This document shows, one piece after another, positions 11,730-22,684 of a DNA stretch of 64,000 bases. Below the pieces are notes generated by a model, which ran no database searches, was not told the origin of the DNA, and was given only the letters and a program-made list of their open reading frames with translations. Source of the stretch: Dryocosmus kuriphilus (lineage: Eukaryota > Arthropoda > Insecta > Hymenoptera > Cynipidae); NCBI GenBank assembly GCA_038277395.1, contig CM076195.1, positions 159,621,911 through 159,685,910 on the forward strand, in the 5' to 3' direction. The translations under genes and the position numbers were made by a program. Numbering within the stretch: the stretch's first letter is position 1; each line of letters opens with the position of its first letter.

Positions 11730-11760
11730 CAGAAGAGTTTGGAAAGGTACCTTTCCGAAA
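11730..11760 (+). ncRNA. Hammerhead-like motif, PLE G right end (degenerate)
   Basis: CAGAAGA (11,730-11,736), a perfect 6-bp stem II (GGAAAG with CUUUCC) and GAAA (11,757-11,760). The U4-to-A core change is shared with the left copy. Confidence 0.5.
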
Positions 11761-11839
11761 TGTCAGAGGATATAACAACAATATATGGATTAAAACTTTT
11801 TGACCGCTAAGCCGTAGAATTTTTTTCTTCATTGACGAT

Positions 11840-12858
11840 AAGAAAAAAGCCTTATCAGACTATATTATTGATATGCGTAAAGCAGATTAATGGGCCCCTC
11901 TAGCAAAGAATTAAGAAAGTTAGCTTATGATTTTGCAACGGAGTTAAAGATTCCTCATGAGTTTAATAAGAAAACAGGTATCTAACTTTTCTTAATCATT
12001 TTCACATGCTTACATAACCTATATTTGCAATTTTTTCAACGTTATTCATACTTATAAAAATATGTAGATATTTAAATTAATAATGTTAATAGGTACTACA
12101 TTATAACTATTTTTGGCAGGAAAAGATTGATTATACAGTTTTATGAACAGAAACGGATTGTCAAATAGAAAAGTTCAGCCTACATCAGCGGCAAGGGCTA
12201 ATGGTTTTAACAAGGCCAGTTGATCAATTTTTTTGTCTCTTCAAAGAAATTCAAGGTATCGGTAGTGCCTAAATCAAGTACAAGAGAAATTGCTAGAAAA
12301 GGTAGAAAACAAGTTAGTGGCAAGACAAGTGCAGAGCGTGGTGAAAATGTAACTGCAGAAATCTGCATGTCTGCAAGTGGAGTATTCATGCCTCCCATGC
12401 TTGTATTCCATCGAGTAAGGGTGAATGAAATACATTTTGAAGGGTAACTAGAAGGCTCGTTGGCTGAATGGGATAGGACCAGATACATAAATTCAGAGCG
12501 ATTCACTAATTTTCACAAGAAATTCATAGAATTAACTCACGCTTCTATTGACAACACACAGCTATTGTTATTGGATAGCCATTATTCGCATGTAAGAATT
12601 TTAGAAGTTGCTAAATTAGCTAAGGAGTATGGTGTGACTATTTTGTGCTTTTCCCCTCATTGCATTTATCGAATAAAGCCACTGGATGTTTCATTTATGA
12701 AACCTTTAAGTGTATGTTATGGTGAAGAAGTTAAGGCTTTTGAATGCAATGGCACACACGTTCAAATCAAAAACATATTTTCTATGTTTGGCAAAGCTTG
12801 GCAAAGAGCAGCTAAAATTGAAACAGCTGTAAAGTTTTCAACTTTTTTCGTATAATTT
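11840..12858 (+). pseudogene. pogo/jerky-like transposase, second HTH and DDE domain, with an intron
   Basis: Continues the protein begun at 6731. 11,840-11,977 reads KKKALSDYIIDM and LRKLAYDFATEL (CENP-B-type helix-turn-helix). A GT-AG intron (11,978-12,119, donor CAG|GTATCT, acceptor TTGGCAG) joins phase-consistently to GKD, stop, LYSFMNRNGL and ARANGFNKAS. Next come SAERGENVTAEICMSASG and the second frame, 12,460-12,855, with LLLLDSHYSH and PLDVSFMKPL of the DDE_1 domain. The segment expected to hold the first catalytic Asp is missing, TGA replaces a Trp codon at about 12,129, and frameshifts occur. Confidence 0.75.
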
Positions 12859-13380
12859 TATTTAAAAAAACAACTATGTGCATAAGATAAGAATAAGAAC
12901 AAAAAAATTTTTTTCTAAAAAGTTTTACAGCCTAAATTTATATATTTTAGCAATGTTACAATTTTAAACAATTTTAACAATGTTAAAATTTGGACAATGT
13001 ATTGCGTCAGAGAAACAGCTAATTATTACTCTAAGAAGTAGTTTTGTTGATTCACTGATCCTTAATTTTTTATTTCAAAGAAGCTTTCGCTCCACGATGT
13101 GTAATCTCTTCAGGTTAAGCATTCGTTTGTGTACCCTTCTCAATTAACTTTTGTAGAACTCGAAATATTGTGCGTTTATTGTATTTGTGGAAGTGAGGGA
13201 ATATTGTGACTTTAGGATTACATCCTACACTCCTTCGGCATAAAGAACTTCACACACAGAGAGAAAGGCAGTTAAAGAGAGAACGAGGGAGAGAGCGATA
13301 GAGAAGTCGCATGCTCCCATTTTCATACTTAGACTCAGTGCATGATAATTATTACACATAAATACACAATGTTTAAGTAG
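12859..13380. other. Spacer with one hammerhead candidate
   Basis: AT-rich up to about 13,060. Beyond that it holds a minus-strand hammerhead candidate (13,085-13,113) and a GAGA-rich stretch at about 13,255-13,310. Part of the minus strand (13,240-13,115) reads open with TIFPHFHKYNKRTIF and VLQKLIEKG, but I do not recognise it. Confidence 0.4.
13085..13113 (-). ncRNA. Hammerhead motif candidate (CUGAAGA core)
   Basis: Minus strand: CUGAAGA (fits CUGANGA), an imperfect stem II closed by CAC/GUG, then CGAAAGC. No PLE coding sequence adjoins it, so it would be a solo terminus. Helix II has mismatches. Confidence 0.45.
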
Positions 13381-13399
13381 AATTTTTATATAATATATA

Positions 13400-13540
13400 T
13401 TTTACTTGGCACTAAGGAAGACCCCTGTCCGAGGTCGAAACGTCTGCCATAAGTTAGGCAAGCTTATAGGTACATTTTTATTAAATTTAGGCCCTTATTG
13501 TCAAAAAATTATCTTTTAAACAATTATTAATTGGGCCAAT
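13400..13540 (+). mobile_element. PLE terminus fragment, D family, with degenerate hammerhead
   Basis: CUAAGGA (13,412-13,418), stem GACC/GGUC, and CGAAACGUCUGCC (GAAA 13,437-13,440) correspond to the PLE D terminus at 33.3 kb, including the downstream CCCTT...AACAATTATTAATTG segment. The G5 core residue is changed to A. Confidence 0.55.
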
Positions 13541-14684
13541 TTTTGGGTCAATTTTGTTATTATTTAACATTTTACGTGTGAGAAACAGTAATACGTTTGA
13601 AATGAGAAGAGGGATGAATTATTGAATAGTTTTTCAATTGTTAATCCGATACAAAGGCGAAAATAATGTACCCTTCATGTCAACTGCACCCGGCAGTATG
13701 ATCAATACAATTCTGGTTGTAGTCGCAAGCAAACCAGCGGGGATTGCACAATGCGTACTTTAAATGAAAAACCATCGATGCGAAAAACGAGTCCAAGTAG
13801 GCAACTGTCCAATGCAGATTGATAAATTCGAAACCCTCATCTCCAGTCGAGACGACAATTCTAAATGGTACTTTTAATGCATTTTTCAAAAGGATGAAAA
13901 ACAAACAATATTGAAAAAAAACGTTAATATTACCTGATCAATTATATACTTAAGCCGATTAGTGCAAACTGCAAAATCCTTTTCTGTAAACATAGGATAC
14001 ACCGTCATCGAGTTTGTAAGCTTTTTCATTATTCGTTTATATGTAAACGAGTCGGAAGTAGATGAAAGATTTAAAAAACGGGAAACGATGCAAAGTAGGA
14101 GCGAGAAACTTTGTGGCAAATGGAAATTTGCGATAAGCCGGATATGCGGGAGGCCTTGGTGGTACCACTGGGAAAACGAACTGGCGAGCATCGTTTCTCC
14201 TCATTCCTCCTCATTCCTTCTTGACTATATTTGATCCATTCCTCTCTTTCTGGCTCTTTTATATTATTTTTCTCGACAGATTGGATTTCGTCGAATCGAC
14301 GAGTCGAGCCTCGAATACCTTCTTTCCAATTTGCGATGGGCGCACCGTCTGCGCAAACGGGTGTCAGCAAAATCGGGACCCGACATGCACGATTGATTCG
14401 TACCAACGGCATAATACGGGCAATGAGAGAAGGATGAAGAAAAAGGACGAGAAAAATCGAGAAAATCGAAATCAAAAGCTTCCAAAAGGAAGCATGAAAA
14501 AAGGGACATTGGTTGGTTTCCGATCGGAAACTCCACAAAGGCGTCTAACGAAGAGATCATGTGATTTTAGAAAAATGATTTTAATTATTGCATTTTAAAA
14601 GCCTTGAATTGGCATTTCTTCAAACTTAAAATTCAAATATAATTTAAGAAATGGATGATGTGCAAAATTTTTCGTAGTACTAAG
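13541..14684. other. Possibly host-derived sequence, one Cys-rich frame
   Basis: Base composition is more balanced than in neighbouring transposon DNA, especially 13,680-13,860 and 14,060-14,420. Overlapping frames on both strands at 14,071-14,598 cannot all be real and none shows a known domain. No repeat signature is visible. This is the best candidate in the first 20 kb for non-transposon host DNA. Confidence 0.35.
13680..13904 (-). CDS. Cys-rich frame resembling an extracellular (LDLa-like) exon, uncertain
   Basis: Minus-strand frame with LHWTVAYLDSFFASMVFHLK and CNPRWFACDYNQNCIDHTAG. The spacing F-x-C-x5-C-I-x5-C resembles part of an LDL-receptor class A module, so an exon of a secreted or membrane protein is possible. 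Candidate splice sites nearby (donor after GATCAG at 13,934, acceptor TTTACAG at 13,984) do not give a consistent phase into this frame. It may be chance or a decayed exon. Confidence 0.25.
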   Translation of the reverse strand: MFFILLKNALKVPFRIVVSTGDEGFEFINLHWTVAYLDSFFASMVFHLKYALCNPRWFACDYNQNCIDHTAGCS

Positions 14685-17117
14685 CAGGGGCAGTTCCAGA
14701 AACTGAATTTGGTGGGGTCGATTCGAAAAGTTATCAAGGGGGCTACTTTGTAATAGCTACGTGCATCGGTCATATTTCCAAATACTATCCAGTAAACAAA
14801 TAAAAAAAATAATGAAATAAGAAATGTTTATAACAAAAGTAGAGCAATATTCTACTAAATAATAATATCTATTTAACAAAAAATTTTAATTGATCTATCA
14901 CAACATAAATTCTAATCTATGTTTCCGAGTTTTTGCATATCGATCGATAATTTTGTCCACAATCACTTCAATATCGTAATGAATACTTAATAACGCGAGT
15001 CCATTCAATCTTTCCTCTGTGTCGTAGATCTCAAATATGTTTTAATTCTATTTGGCGAAGAGAGAATGATCTTTCTGCACTAGCTCCACTTGAAGGTAAT
15101 GTTATTAAAATTTGAGAAAGAGTGTGAATAATAGGGTACACTTCAGCATCACAACAGTCAATTAATTGTATAGCACTAGTAGTTGAAACATATTTTTCTC
15201 TTTCCCAATTCATGTTCCAAGCTTCCAACTGAGCAATCGAAGATCTCTCTAGAAATTCTGGAGATTCTTTGAATAAAGTTGAATACCTCTGAGACAGTTT
15301 CTTCACAGCTTCTTGAGATAATGTACTATTTTTCGAGGTAAAAGAATCAGGAAAAAATACTGAAAATGAATATAGATCTAAAGTTTCTGGTGAAAAGCGA
15401 CTTTCCAAATCTATTTTCACATTTTCAATCAAAGGAACATAAGCTGCTTGTCTGAAATATGTCATGGAATTATTTGTTGGGTAATTATCGCGGTTTCTTT
15501 GGACACGTGTTATACGTGGAATTTTTATTTCCGCAACAAAGTTTGACCGAATTTAGTGAATTGCAACAATTCAGTGACCCTTCCAAAGTTCATTTGCAAT
15601 GTTTTCTGCCTCTATGGAAAGAGTCTCAAATTTTTCTTCGCAGTTTTCGCGTTTCCTTTGCAATAACTTTAAAGTATCCTGAACCATGTCCTGAGCTGCT
15701 ATAACGTCAATTTGCTTTTTCTGAAGGAAATAACTCAGTGCTTCCGTGCTACACAAAACATCAGAGAGACAAACAACCGCAACTAAAAAATTACGCTCAC
15801 AAAGCGCAGTTCTTAAAGCACTTGCATTTGATGACGTTTTTGGATCTTGCCATTGAGCTATGTGATCGAGGGTTTCAATTGTTTTAGGTAATAGAAGACG
15901 GAATTGAAGAACACCATCGTGTCTTTCGACCCACCTAGTTTCACACAAGCCAGATAATTGACTGCCCATTATTTTTTTGAATGTATTGGAACGCTTCGCT
16001 GAGGCATTAAAGAAAGATATCGTTTCCTTCATAGCACCAACACCATTTCGAATTATTTGAACATCTGAAGATGCAGATAAAGAATTATTCAGATAGTGGT
16101 TGTAGAAAGGGCAGTATACAGCAGTTGCAGCGACTTTGAGTAATTCTTCAACAGCTCCACAAGATTCTGAAATCATCATAGAACAGCCATCTGTTGTTGC
16201 AGCAATGCACTTTTTGAGATCCAAATTCAATGTTTTCAAAGCGTTTACTACGGTTTTCCCCAATTTAACTCCCGTAATTTTTGGTTCTATAAATTCTTCA
16301 TTTTCATCTTTGTTCATGCTAATAATTTTTTCATGAAGATCAATGAATTGGATAAAATCTTCTCTAATAGCATTTTCGTGCCTGTATCTCAAGACAAGAG
16401 ATAACTGCGATTTGTGGGAAGCATCAGTTGTTTCGTCGAATATAATGCTACAAAATTAAATTTTTGAACTCGACATATTATAGTTGAAAGAATTTCTTCT
16501 CCGCAACAACTGATGATATCATTTTGTGTTGTTTTACTAATGTATGTTGATCTTACGGATGAATTCTCTAAATGTTCTCGTAGCTGAATATCTCCACTCT
16601 GAATACGGAATCTTAAAAGAGCTCTGAAGTTCCCTTCGTTTATTGGATTGTCACTGTTCTCAATATCAAGTTGTCCGTCGTCGCGATGACCGCGTAGTGA
16701 TATATTCTGTCGACCAAGTAAAATAATTGTCTCTATAATTCGTTTTAATCTGCTGCGATTTTCTGTTATCTTCTCTAATCTGCAGCTATTAATTAGATTG
16801 CAGACTTTCAGTGCAGGATCTTGATCAGCTTTTAGAAATTGTTTTGCTGCTTCTAGCGCTGCAATGTGATAGTCATTTTTCGCATGACGAACTAAGTAGC
16901 CATCCTGACCGAGAAGTTTAGCGTAGTTATTCAACGGCTCAGTTATTAGTTTTTTTAGGGTTACATTCCTCTGAAAATCTTCCATAGTACCCTTTACAAA
17001 GGAAGGACAGTATTTACAAAAGTATCCTTGTTGCATAAGTAAAAAAAGGAAAATAAGAACCTTTGGTGGGGGCGATCGCCCCTATCGCTCTACCGTGGAT
17101 CCGCGCCTGGTATTAAG
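14677..17117 (-). mobile_element. hAT element, 2.4 kb, with 8-bp target duplication
   Basis: The element spans 14,685-17,109. Ends are imperfect inverted repeats, CAGGGGCAGTTCCA on the left and, reading inward from the right, CAGGCGCGGATCCA. Flanks are GTACTAAG (14,677-14,684) and GTATTAAG (17,110-17,117), an 8-bp duplication with one mismatch, diagnostic of hAT. It encodes a broken transposase on the minus strand. Confidence 0.9.
15031..17036 (-). pseudogene. hAT transposase with TTF/BED-type finger and DUF4371-like region
   Basis: Three successive minus-strand frames. 17,036-16,389 begins with a finger (FCKYCPSF, then GYLVRHAKNDYH, a CC...HH pattern) and then INEGNFRALLRFRIQSGD and TTQNDIISCCG, typical of DUF4371 hAT proteins (52 kDa PRKR-repressor-like). 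16,392-15,571 continues with TTDGCSMM and CETRWVERHD, the RW segment of the catalytic core. 15,465-15,031 ends with LPSSGASAERSFS, the hAT dimerisation signature. Frame changes near 16,390 and 15,500 break it. Confidence 0.9.
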
Positions 17118-17401
17118 ATCTGGGATGTACCAAAGATGACAACTTCCAGACCAAATCAAATTTTTTATTACTCAAAAAATCAGAATTTGTATAGTTTTTC
17201 AATCTATTCACATTTTTATCCTAAGATTGTAACATAATTGTAGTTGACGTTAGGTCTTTTGTTCTACAGGTCCATTTTATTCAAAAATACAAATAATAGC
17301 TTTCGCCTGTCGACGCCAGGCCTCATCAGCTATCATCACCAGAATAATAAGATAAGATAAAATTGCCGTAATTAATAATATAGTATACAGAGCCATCACA
17401 T
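17118..17401 (-). mobile_element. PLE B left inverted terminal piece
   Basis: 17,240-17,355 is the reverse complement of 23,205-23,330 (landmarks GGTCCATTTTATTCAAAAAT and the CCTGTCGACGCCAGG hairpin). It lies just outside the Copia 5' LTR and is the inverted 5' piece of PLE B, whose body continues at 22,095. Confidence 0.75.
17301..17329 (-). ncRNA. Hammerhead ribozyme motif, PLE B left (intact core)
   Basis: Minus strand: CUGAUGA, 5-bp stem II (GCCUG with CAGGC), CGAAAGC. Core and GAAA box are both consensus. Confidence 0.8.
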
Positions 17402-17696
17402 TGTCTGAAGAGAAATATGTTAAAATATACAAATTTATCTTATCAATACTTCAAGTATTATATTACATTCTTGTTTAATATTTCATGTCGCCTTCTCGCT
17501 CTTTTATGTAACGTCTACGAGTCCCTTGGTAGAGGACACAGAGAACCAACGATCAAGCACGTTTCAGTCGCTCGGCGCTCTCTAATGTGTAAAGTCGATT
17601 ATTTCAATAAAAGATCTTCTCAACTAGTTCTCTCAAAATTAAAGACTTATCATTTATTTAATTAAATCACTACATAACTCTTACCATATTGCAATA
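17402..17696 (+). repeat. Copia 5' LTR, about 295 bp
   Basis: Start chosen at the TG of TGTCTGAAGAG, end at CAATA just before the primer-binding site. AATAAA at 17,607-17,612 could serve as a poly(A) signal. The last 48 bp (17,649-17,696) match the 3' stub with one mismatch. The start is inferred, since no second full copy exists for comparison. Confidence 0.7.
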
Positions 17697-17712
17697 GGTT
17701 ATGGGCCCAGTT
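17697..17712 (+). promoter_or_regulatory. Copia primer-binding site (initiator tRNA-Met fragment type)
   Basis: GGTTATGGGCCCAG directly follows the LTR. It has the form used by Drosophila copia, which primes with an internal fragment of initiator tRNA-Met. Confidence 0.85.
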
Positions 17713-17815
17713 ACCTTGTAACCGGTTGAATAAATAAATAATCAAATAAGTTGAAACTCAAAGTGATAGACAATAAAACTTTGTGAGTGAACTTGTGCTT
17801 GTGTAACCAGTGACA

Positions 17816-20350
17816 ATGAGTGCCGAAACAAAGAAAGATCCGGGAAACACACTTTTCAACGGTGAAAACTACAGTTTATGAAAACACCGAATTCGCGGAT
17901 TAATTGAAGATGAAGATGCATTGGCAGTTCTTGATAATCCACTTCCAAGCACAATAGATGACGAATGGAAGAAAAAGGAAAGGATTGCAAAGGGCATAAT
18001 TAGAAGACATTTGCATGATTCATTAGTAGTCATTGCTACTGAAGAAGATTGTGCGCGTGACGTAATTCACAAACTCGATTCAGTGTATGATCGGAGGAGT
18101 GCTGCATCTAAGATTGCCGTTAAAAAGAAGATGGCAAGCTTCAAAATCAAGGATGATATTCCTCTTGGCAATCAATTATTATTGTTTGATGATTTAATGA
18201 TTGAATATCGATCTGCAACTGGAAAGACATTGGACGATGATGAAAAGATCACAACACTTTTGATTGCTCTACCACCTTCTTACGATTCAATTGCAGCAGC
18301 AATTGAAAATTATCCTGATGAACAAATGAAGTTTTCATATGTAAAAAATAAATTGCTGGATTATGAAATTAAATTAAAAGAAAATAAAAGTGACACCAGT
18401 GCAAAAGTTTTAAGTGTAGAAAGTGAAAACAATGAAAAAGTGCAAACTGCGAATAATTCAAACAACTTGAAGAACAAAAATGACAACAACAATATCAAAG
18501 GAAATAATTTCCGTAACAAAAGGAAATTCAATAAATATGGTCCAGGCTACAATCCCAGGAACAAATTCAAGAAGGGAGGAAAATTCAACAAATTCAATGC
18601 AAAGAAATGTGATCACTGCGGCAGAAGAAATCACGAAAAGAAAGACTGTTATTATTATAATAAAATGAAGGCAGCTGAAGAGCGTTCACGAACGCTGCAA
18701 ACAGTGCAAACTCATGATGACCATTTTGCATTCATGAATGTTGTTGAAGATTCATCCTTTCTTGAAACAAGTGCATCAGATCAAGTGCGTTTCATATTGG
18801 ATTCCGGGGTAACGGACCATATAGTAAACACACTGGATGTTTTTACAACAGTCGAAAATCTGGCTATACCACTTCAGATCACCATAGCGAAGAAAGGCGA
18901 GAAGATTGCTGCAACGAAGAAAGGAGTCATAAAAGTTGTGACGAATCAAGGAATAACTGGGACCTTGGACAACGTTCTCTATGCACCGGTTGTTCCATAC
19001 AACTTGCTTTCCGTTCGTCGCTTGCAGCAGGCAGGCATGAGTGTTGTTTTCGACAACACGCCGGATAACGTTACTATCAATAAGGGTGACCAAACCATTG
19101 CAACTGGTGAGTTACAAAATTCTTTATTATACATAGAATTTCAATTGAGAAAAAAGATGTTTAATCAAATAATAACTAATAATAATGACACATCATTAAA
19201 CTCGTATAAAATTTGGCACGAAAGATTAGGTCATATGAACAAAACAAAATTTCTTGAGATAAAAAGAAACGATTTGCTTTTTGACTGTAAGAAATTAGAA
19301 TCAATAAATGCCCCAAATGAAGTTTGTGAAGCTTGTGTATACGGTAAGCAAGCACGTCTACCTTTTTCAATTGCGAGGGACAGATCTCACGTTACACGAC
19401 CTTTATTTGTAGTACACAATGACGTATGCGGGAAGATAAATCCGACAACAACAGATGATAAAAATTATCTCGTTACTTTTATTGACGAATTTACCCATTA
19501 CATGGTCGTTTATTTATTAACGAGTAAATCTGAGGTTTTTGGATGTTTTAAAGATTACATAGCAAAGAGTGAAGCGCATTTCAATTTGAAAATCGCTCAC
19601 TTATATTGCGATAACGGTACTGAATATCTGGCAAATGAATTCAAAATCTTTTGTGCACAGAGGGGAATCCAGTATCATTTAACAGTCCCATATACTCCTC
19701 AACAAAATTCGATTTCTGAACGAATGAATAGATCATTGCTTGAAAAAGCGCGTACTTTAATTCATGCTGCAGAATTAGGTAAAGATTTATGGGGTGAGGC
19801 TATTTTAACTGCAACATATTTACTTAATTTGACTCCGACAAAAGCCATTTCACATGACAAAACTCCAATTGAACTTTGGCATAACAGAAAACCAAGATTA
19901 AATCACTTGAGAATTTTTGGTTGTACTGTTTATGTTCACAATAAGAAAAGAAAAGGTAAATTTGATACTAAATCATTTAAGGGTATTCTTGTGGGCTATG
20001 AGCATAACGGTTATAAAGTATTAATTGCAGAGACAAACGAAATAATTATTGCATGTGACATAATTTTTGATGAAATTAATTATAAAAAATCACGACCCTC
20101 TGGACACGTAAAAGATAAAAAACAAATCGGTAATGAAAACTCGATTTCTAAAAGACAGAAAACTGAAAGAATAATTGAAATCAGTGACGAGAGTGAAATT
20201 AACAAATCTGTATCTTACCAAGATGAAGTTAATAAATTGTCAAACCATGACGAAATCTCTCAAACCGTTGAAAATGTAAAAATCAATAATAAAAACAATA
20301 ATGAGAGTGAAATTGGCAAATCTAGTTTACAAACAGATAAAGCTACATAA
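17816..20350 (+). pseudogene. Copia gag-protease-integrase polyprotein
   Basis: ATG at 17,816 (MSAETKKDPGN), then FNGENYS, where TGA (17,879-17,881) replaces the usual Trp. The frame then stays open to 20,350. Domains in order: gag helical region; CCHC knuckle CDHCGRRNHEKKDC (about 18,608-18,650); protease FILDSGVTDHI, where usual Ala is Val; integrase zinc region HERLGHMN plus CEACVYGKQ; catalytic Asp in DEFTHYM and DNGTEYL, then GIQYHLTVPYTPQQN and the catalytic Glu in SERMNRSLLEKARTL. It frameshifts near 20,300-20,350 before the reverse transcriptase. Confidence 0.9.
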
Positions 20351-22019
20351 TGATACATCTCAAACTAAATCACTATTACGACGCAGTGCACGTATTAAAA
20401 ACATGCCTAATTTTTCATATAATGAAGAGCATTGTCATTTTTCTAGTGCACAGTCTGTAATTTGTGACATTCCAAATTCATACTCAGAGATTAAAAACCG
20501 AGGGGATAAAAGTCAGTGGGAGAAAGCAATAAGAGAAGAGATTCTCTCTCTCTTACAAAACAAAACGTGGGATATCGTTCCTTGTCCACTTGGGAAAAAT
20601 ATAGTAGACTGTAAATGGGTTTTTACTATTAAAACAGATTCTTTGGGAAACCCATATAAATATAAAGCAAGGCTTGTAGCGAGAGGATTCAGTCAACAAT
20701 ATTTATTAGATTACGATGAGACATTTGCACCTGCTGCTCGAATTACAACTTTCCGATTAATGATAGCTTTTGCAAATCAACATGATTTATTAATAGATCA
20801 AATGGATGTAAAATCAGCATTTCTAAATAGTTCATTAAAAGAAGAAATTTTTATGAAAGTTCCAGAAGGAATCAATGCAAAAAGGAATCACGTGTGCAAA
20901 TTAAATAAAGCGTTTTATGGTTTAAAACAAGCAGCTCGATGTTGGTTTGAGCATTTTGATCAAGTAATAAAAGAACATGGTTTTAAGAATTCCTCAGTCG
21001 ATCGTTGTTAATACTTTTTAGATCGCGGGCATATTGCGAAAAACATTTACGTAATTCTATATGTCGATGATATCCTAATAATGACTTTCGAAAAGAGTGT
21101 TATGATAAATTTCAAGAAATATTTAATGAAACAATTCTCTATGGTAGATATGAATGAAATAGGTTTCTTTTTGGGTATCAATGTCCAAAAGAATGGCGGT
21201 ACAATAACATTGGATCAAAAGGCTTATCTAGAGTCAATTCTAAAGTAATTCAATATGATAGATTGTAATCCTCTCAGCACGCCCTTGCCCAGTAAATTAA
21301 ACTATAAACGTCTAGAAACTGACGAATTTTACGATGCTCCTTCAAAGAATCTTATCGGATGCCTAATGTACGCAATGTTGTGTACGAGACCTGATCTTTG
21401 CTTTGCTCTAAATGTATTGAGTAAATATCAGGTTAAAAATAACAAAGAATTATGGCAAAATTTAAAAAGAGTCCTTAGATATGTAAAAGGTTCCTTGAAT
21501 CTTAAATTAACATACAAAAAGGGTGATTACACCGATACGTTTGTTGGATATGTAGATGCCGATTGGGCGAATAATGAAACTGACCGCAAAAGTACTACTG
21601 GGTTTATTTTTAAATTGTTCAATCAAAATACAATTTGTTGGAATAGTAAAAGACAAAACTCAGTAGCAACTTCTTCAACAGAAGCTGAGTACATGGCTGT
21701 TTTTGAAGCAGTTAAGGAAGCTTGTTGGTTAAAATCCCTCTTACAAAGTATTAAAATTGAAATTACAAAACCAATAACTATTTTTGAAGATAACAATCGT
21801 TGCATTACAATTGAAAATAATCCAACTGATCAAAAACGATCTAAACATATCGATGTAAAGTATCATTTTTCAAGAGAGAAAATCGAACAAAAGGATGTAA
21901 TGGTTAAATATGTGTGTACAAGTGAGCAGATTGCTGATATTTTGACGAAATCGCTGCCAGCGCCACAATTCATTCTGTTCCGACAACAGATGGGCTTGCA
22001 AGAACTACTCAAGGATTAG
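20301..22019 (+). pseudogene. Copia reverse transcriptase and RNase H
   Basis: Frame 0 from 20,301: KWVFTIKTDSLGNPYKYKAR, LVARGFSQ, DQMDVKSAFLN (first catalytic Asp) and GLKQAARCWFE. TAA at 21,009-21,011 interrupts just before LYVDDILIM (catalytic Asp pair, about 21,057-21,083). A second TAA lies at 21,246-21,248. RNase H follows with YVDADWANN, the Glu of SSTEAEYMA, FEDNN and KHIDVKYHFSRE, ending with ADILTKSLP at the usual C-terminus. Only stops break this part, so decay is moderate. Confidence 0.9.
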
Positions 22020-22046
22020 AAACATGAAGCAAAACTTCTAGACCAG

Positions 22047-22094
22047 ATCATTTATTTAATTAAATCACTACATAACTCTTACCATATTCCAATA
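22047..22094 (+). repeat. Copia 3' LTR stub, 48 bp
   Basis: Matches the last 48 bp of the 5' LTR with one mismatch. The preceding LTR sequence is absent, although coding ends only about 27 bp upstream. The rest of the 3' LTR and the polypurine tract were deleted. Confidence 0.8.
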
Positions 22095-22099
22095 AAATA

Positions 22100-22684
22100 C
22101 AGAAAAGAAAATCTTGTCCTTGTTAAAAATACATTGCTTTCAAACAATCACCCTCCTAAATTCATAGATAAATATGTCAAAATAAGATTAAATACCATTA
22201 ATTTAAATGTCCGCAAGACTCAAGATAATAAAACTAAAACTGATCAAAGTAAAATAATGGTTTTGCCTTATATTAATGAGTTTTCACGATCTTTCATGAA
22301 TATTTTCAAAGACATAACCTTCAAGTGGTTTTTAAATATGATAAAAACTCACTCAACTGTTTCTCAAAAAATAAAGATCCGATTCCTTTCGAGTTAGAAA
22401 CGAACATTATATATTCTGTCCGCTGCGAATGCGGTAATGTTTATATTGGACAGACCAAACGATATTTCAAAGATAGACTTCGTGAACACAATAACGACTG
22501 TAAAAAAGATCACATGTTTGATTTTTCTAACGCAAAAATACTCGGCTCCGAACCTAATTATAATAAACGCATATTCAAAGAAATGTTTCAAACTACTAAA
22601 CATAAAAAATCTGTCAATAAAGGATCAGATACCGATTTCCTCAGTGATTTATATAAGCATCCAATTTTAACGACTAATGATTAA
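22100..22684 (+). pseudogene. PLE B linker and GIY-YIG endonuclease
   Basis: 22,134-22,397 encodes the linker (PPKFIDKYVKIRLNTIN, then INEFSRSF). An overlapping frame, 22,325-22,684, encodes VRCECGNVYIGQTKRYFKDR and EHNNDC, a good GIY-YIG core (VYIG, Arg, His), then KKSVNKGSDTDFLSDLY. A frameshift near 22,330-22,390 separates them. Closest in this window to PLEs C and E. Confidence 0.8.

Larger units (their letters stand above)
6975..11835 (-). mobile_element. Penelope-like element G (5'-truncated, split by PLE A)
   Basis: Its termini are inverted copies of one sequence (about 6975-7085 and 11,720-11,835, landmarks AGCGGTCAAAAAGTTTTAAT and GGTACCTTTC), each with a hammerhead-like motif. On the minus strand 11,700-11,296 encodes the back half of a GIY-YIG domain (KEHEKD, then TFDFKNP and NKKSVN). 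The reverse transcriptase is missing, so the copy is 5'-truncated. PLE A sits in its 3' terminal sequence with a 15-bp target duplication. The element lies inside a pogo-like gene, between its two helix-turn-helix segments. Confidence 0.75.
17402..22094 (+). mobile_element. Copia-type LTR retrotransposon, degenerate, in PLE B
   Basis: Order: 5' LTR, primer-binding site, gag-protease-integrase, reverse transcriptase-RNase H, 3' LTR stub. Integrase precedes reverse transcriptase, which defines Ty1/Copia. Four coding lesions are visible and most of the 3' LTR is missing. The left flank is the inverted terminus of PLE B and the right flank its body. No 5-bp target duplication is evident, consistent with loss of the right end. 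Confidence 0.9.

Noticed and set aside
5662..12955. Direct similarity 5662-5710 with 12,902-12,955 as terminal repeats of the pogo-like gene
   Set aside because: Short and AT-rich; no clear boundary or target duplication, so I cannot separate it from chance.
14071..14598. Overlapping frames up to 155 residues on both strands
   Set aside because: Mutually exclusive, no recognisable motif, no splice or start context that favours one.
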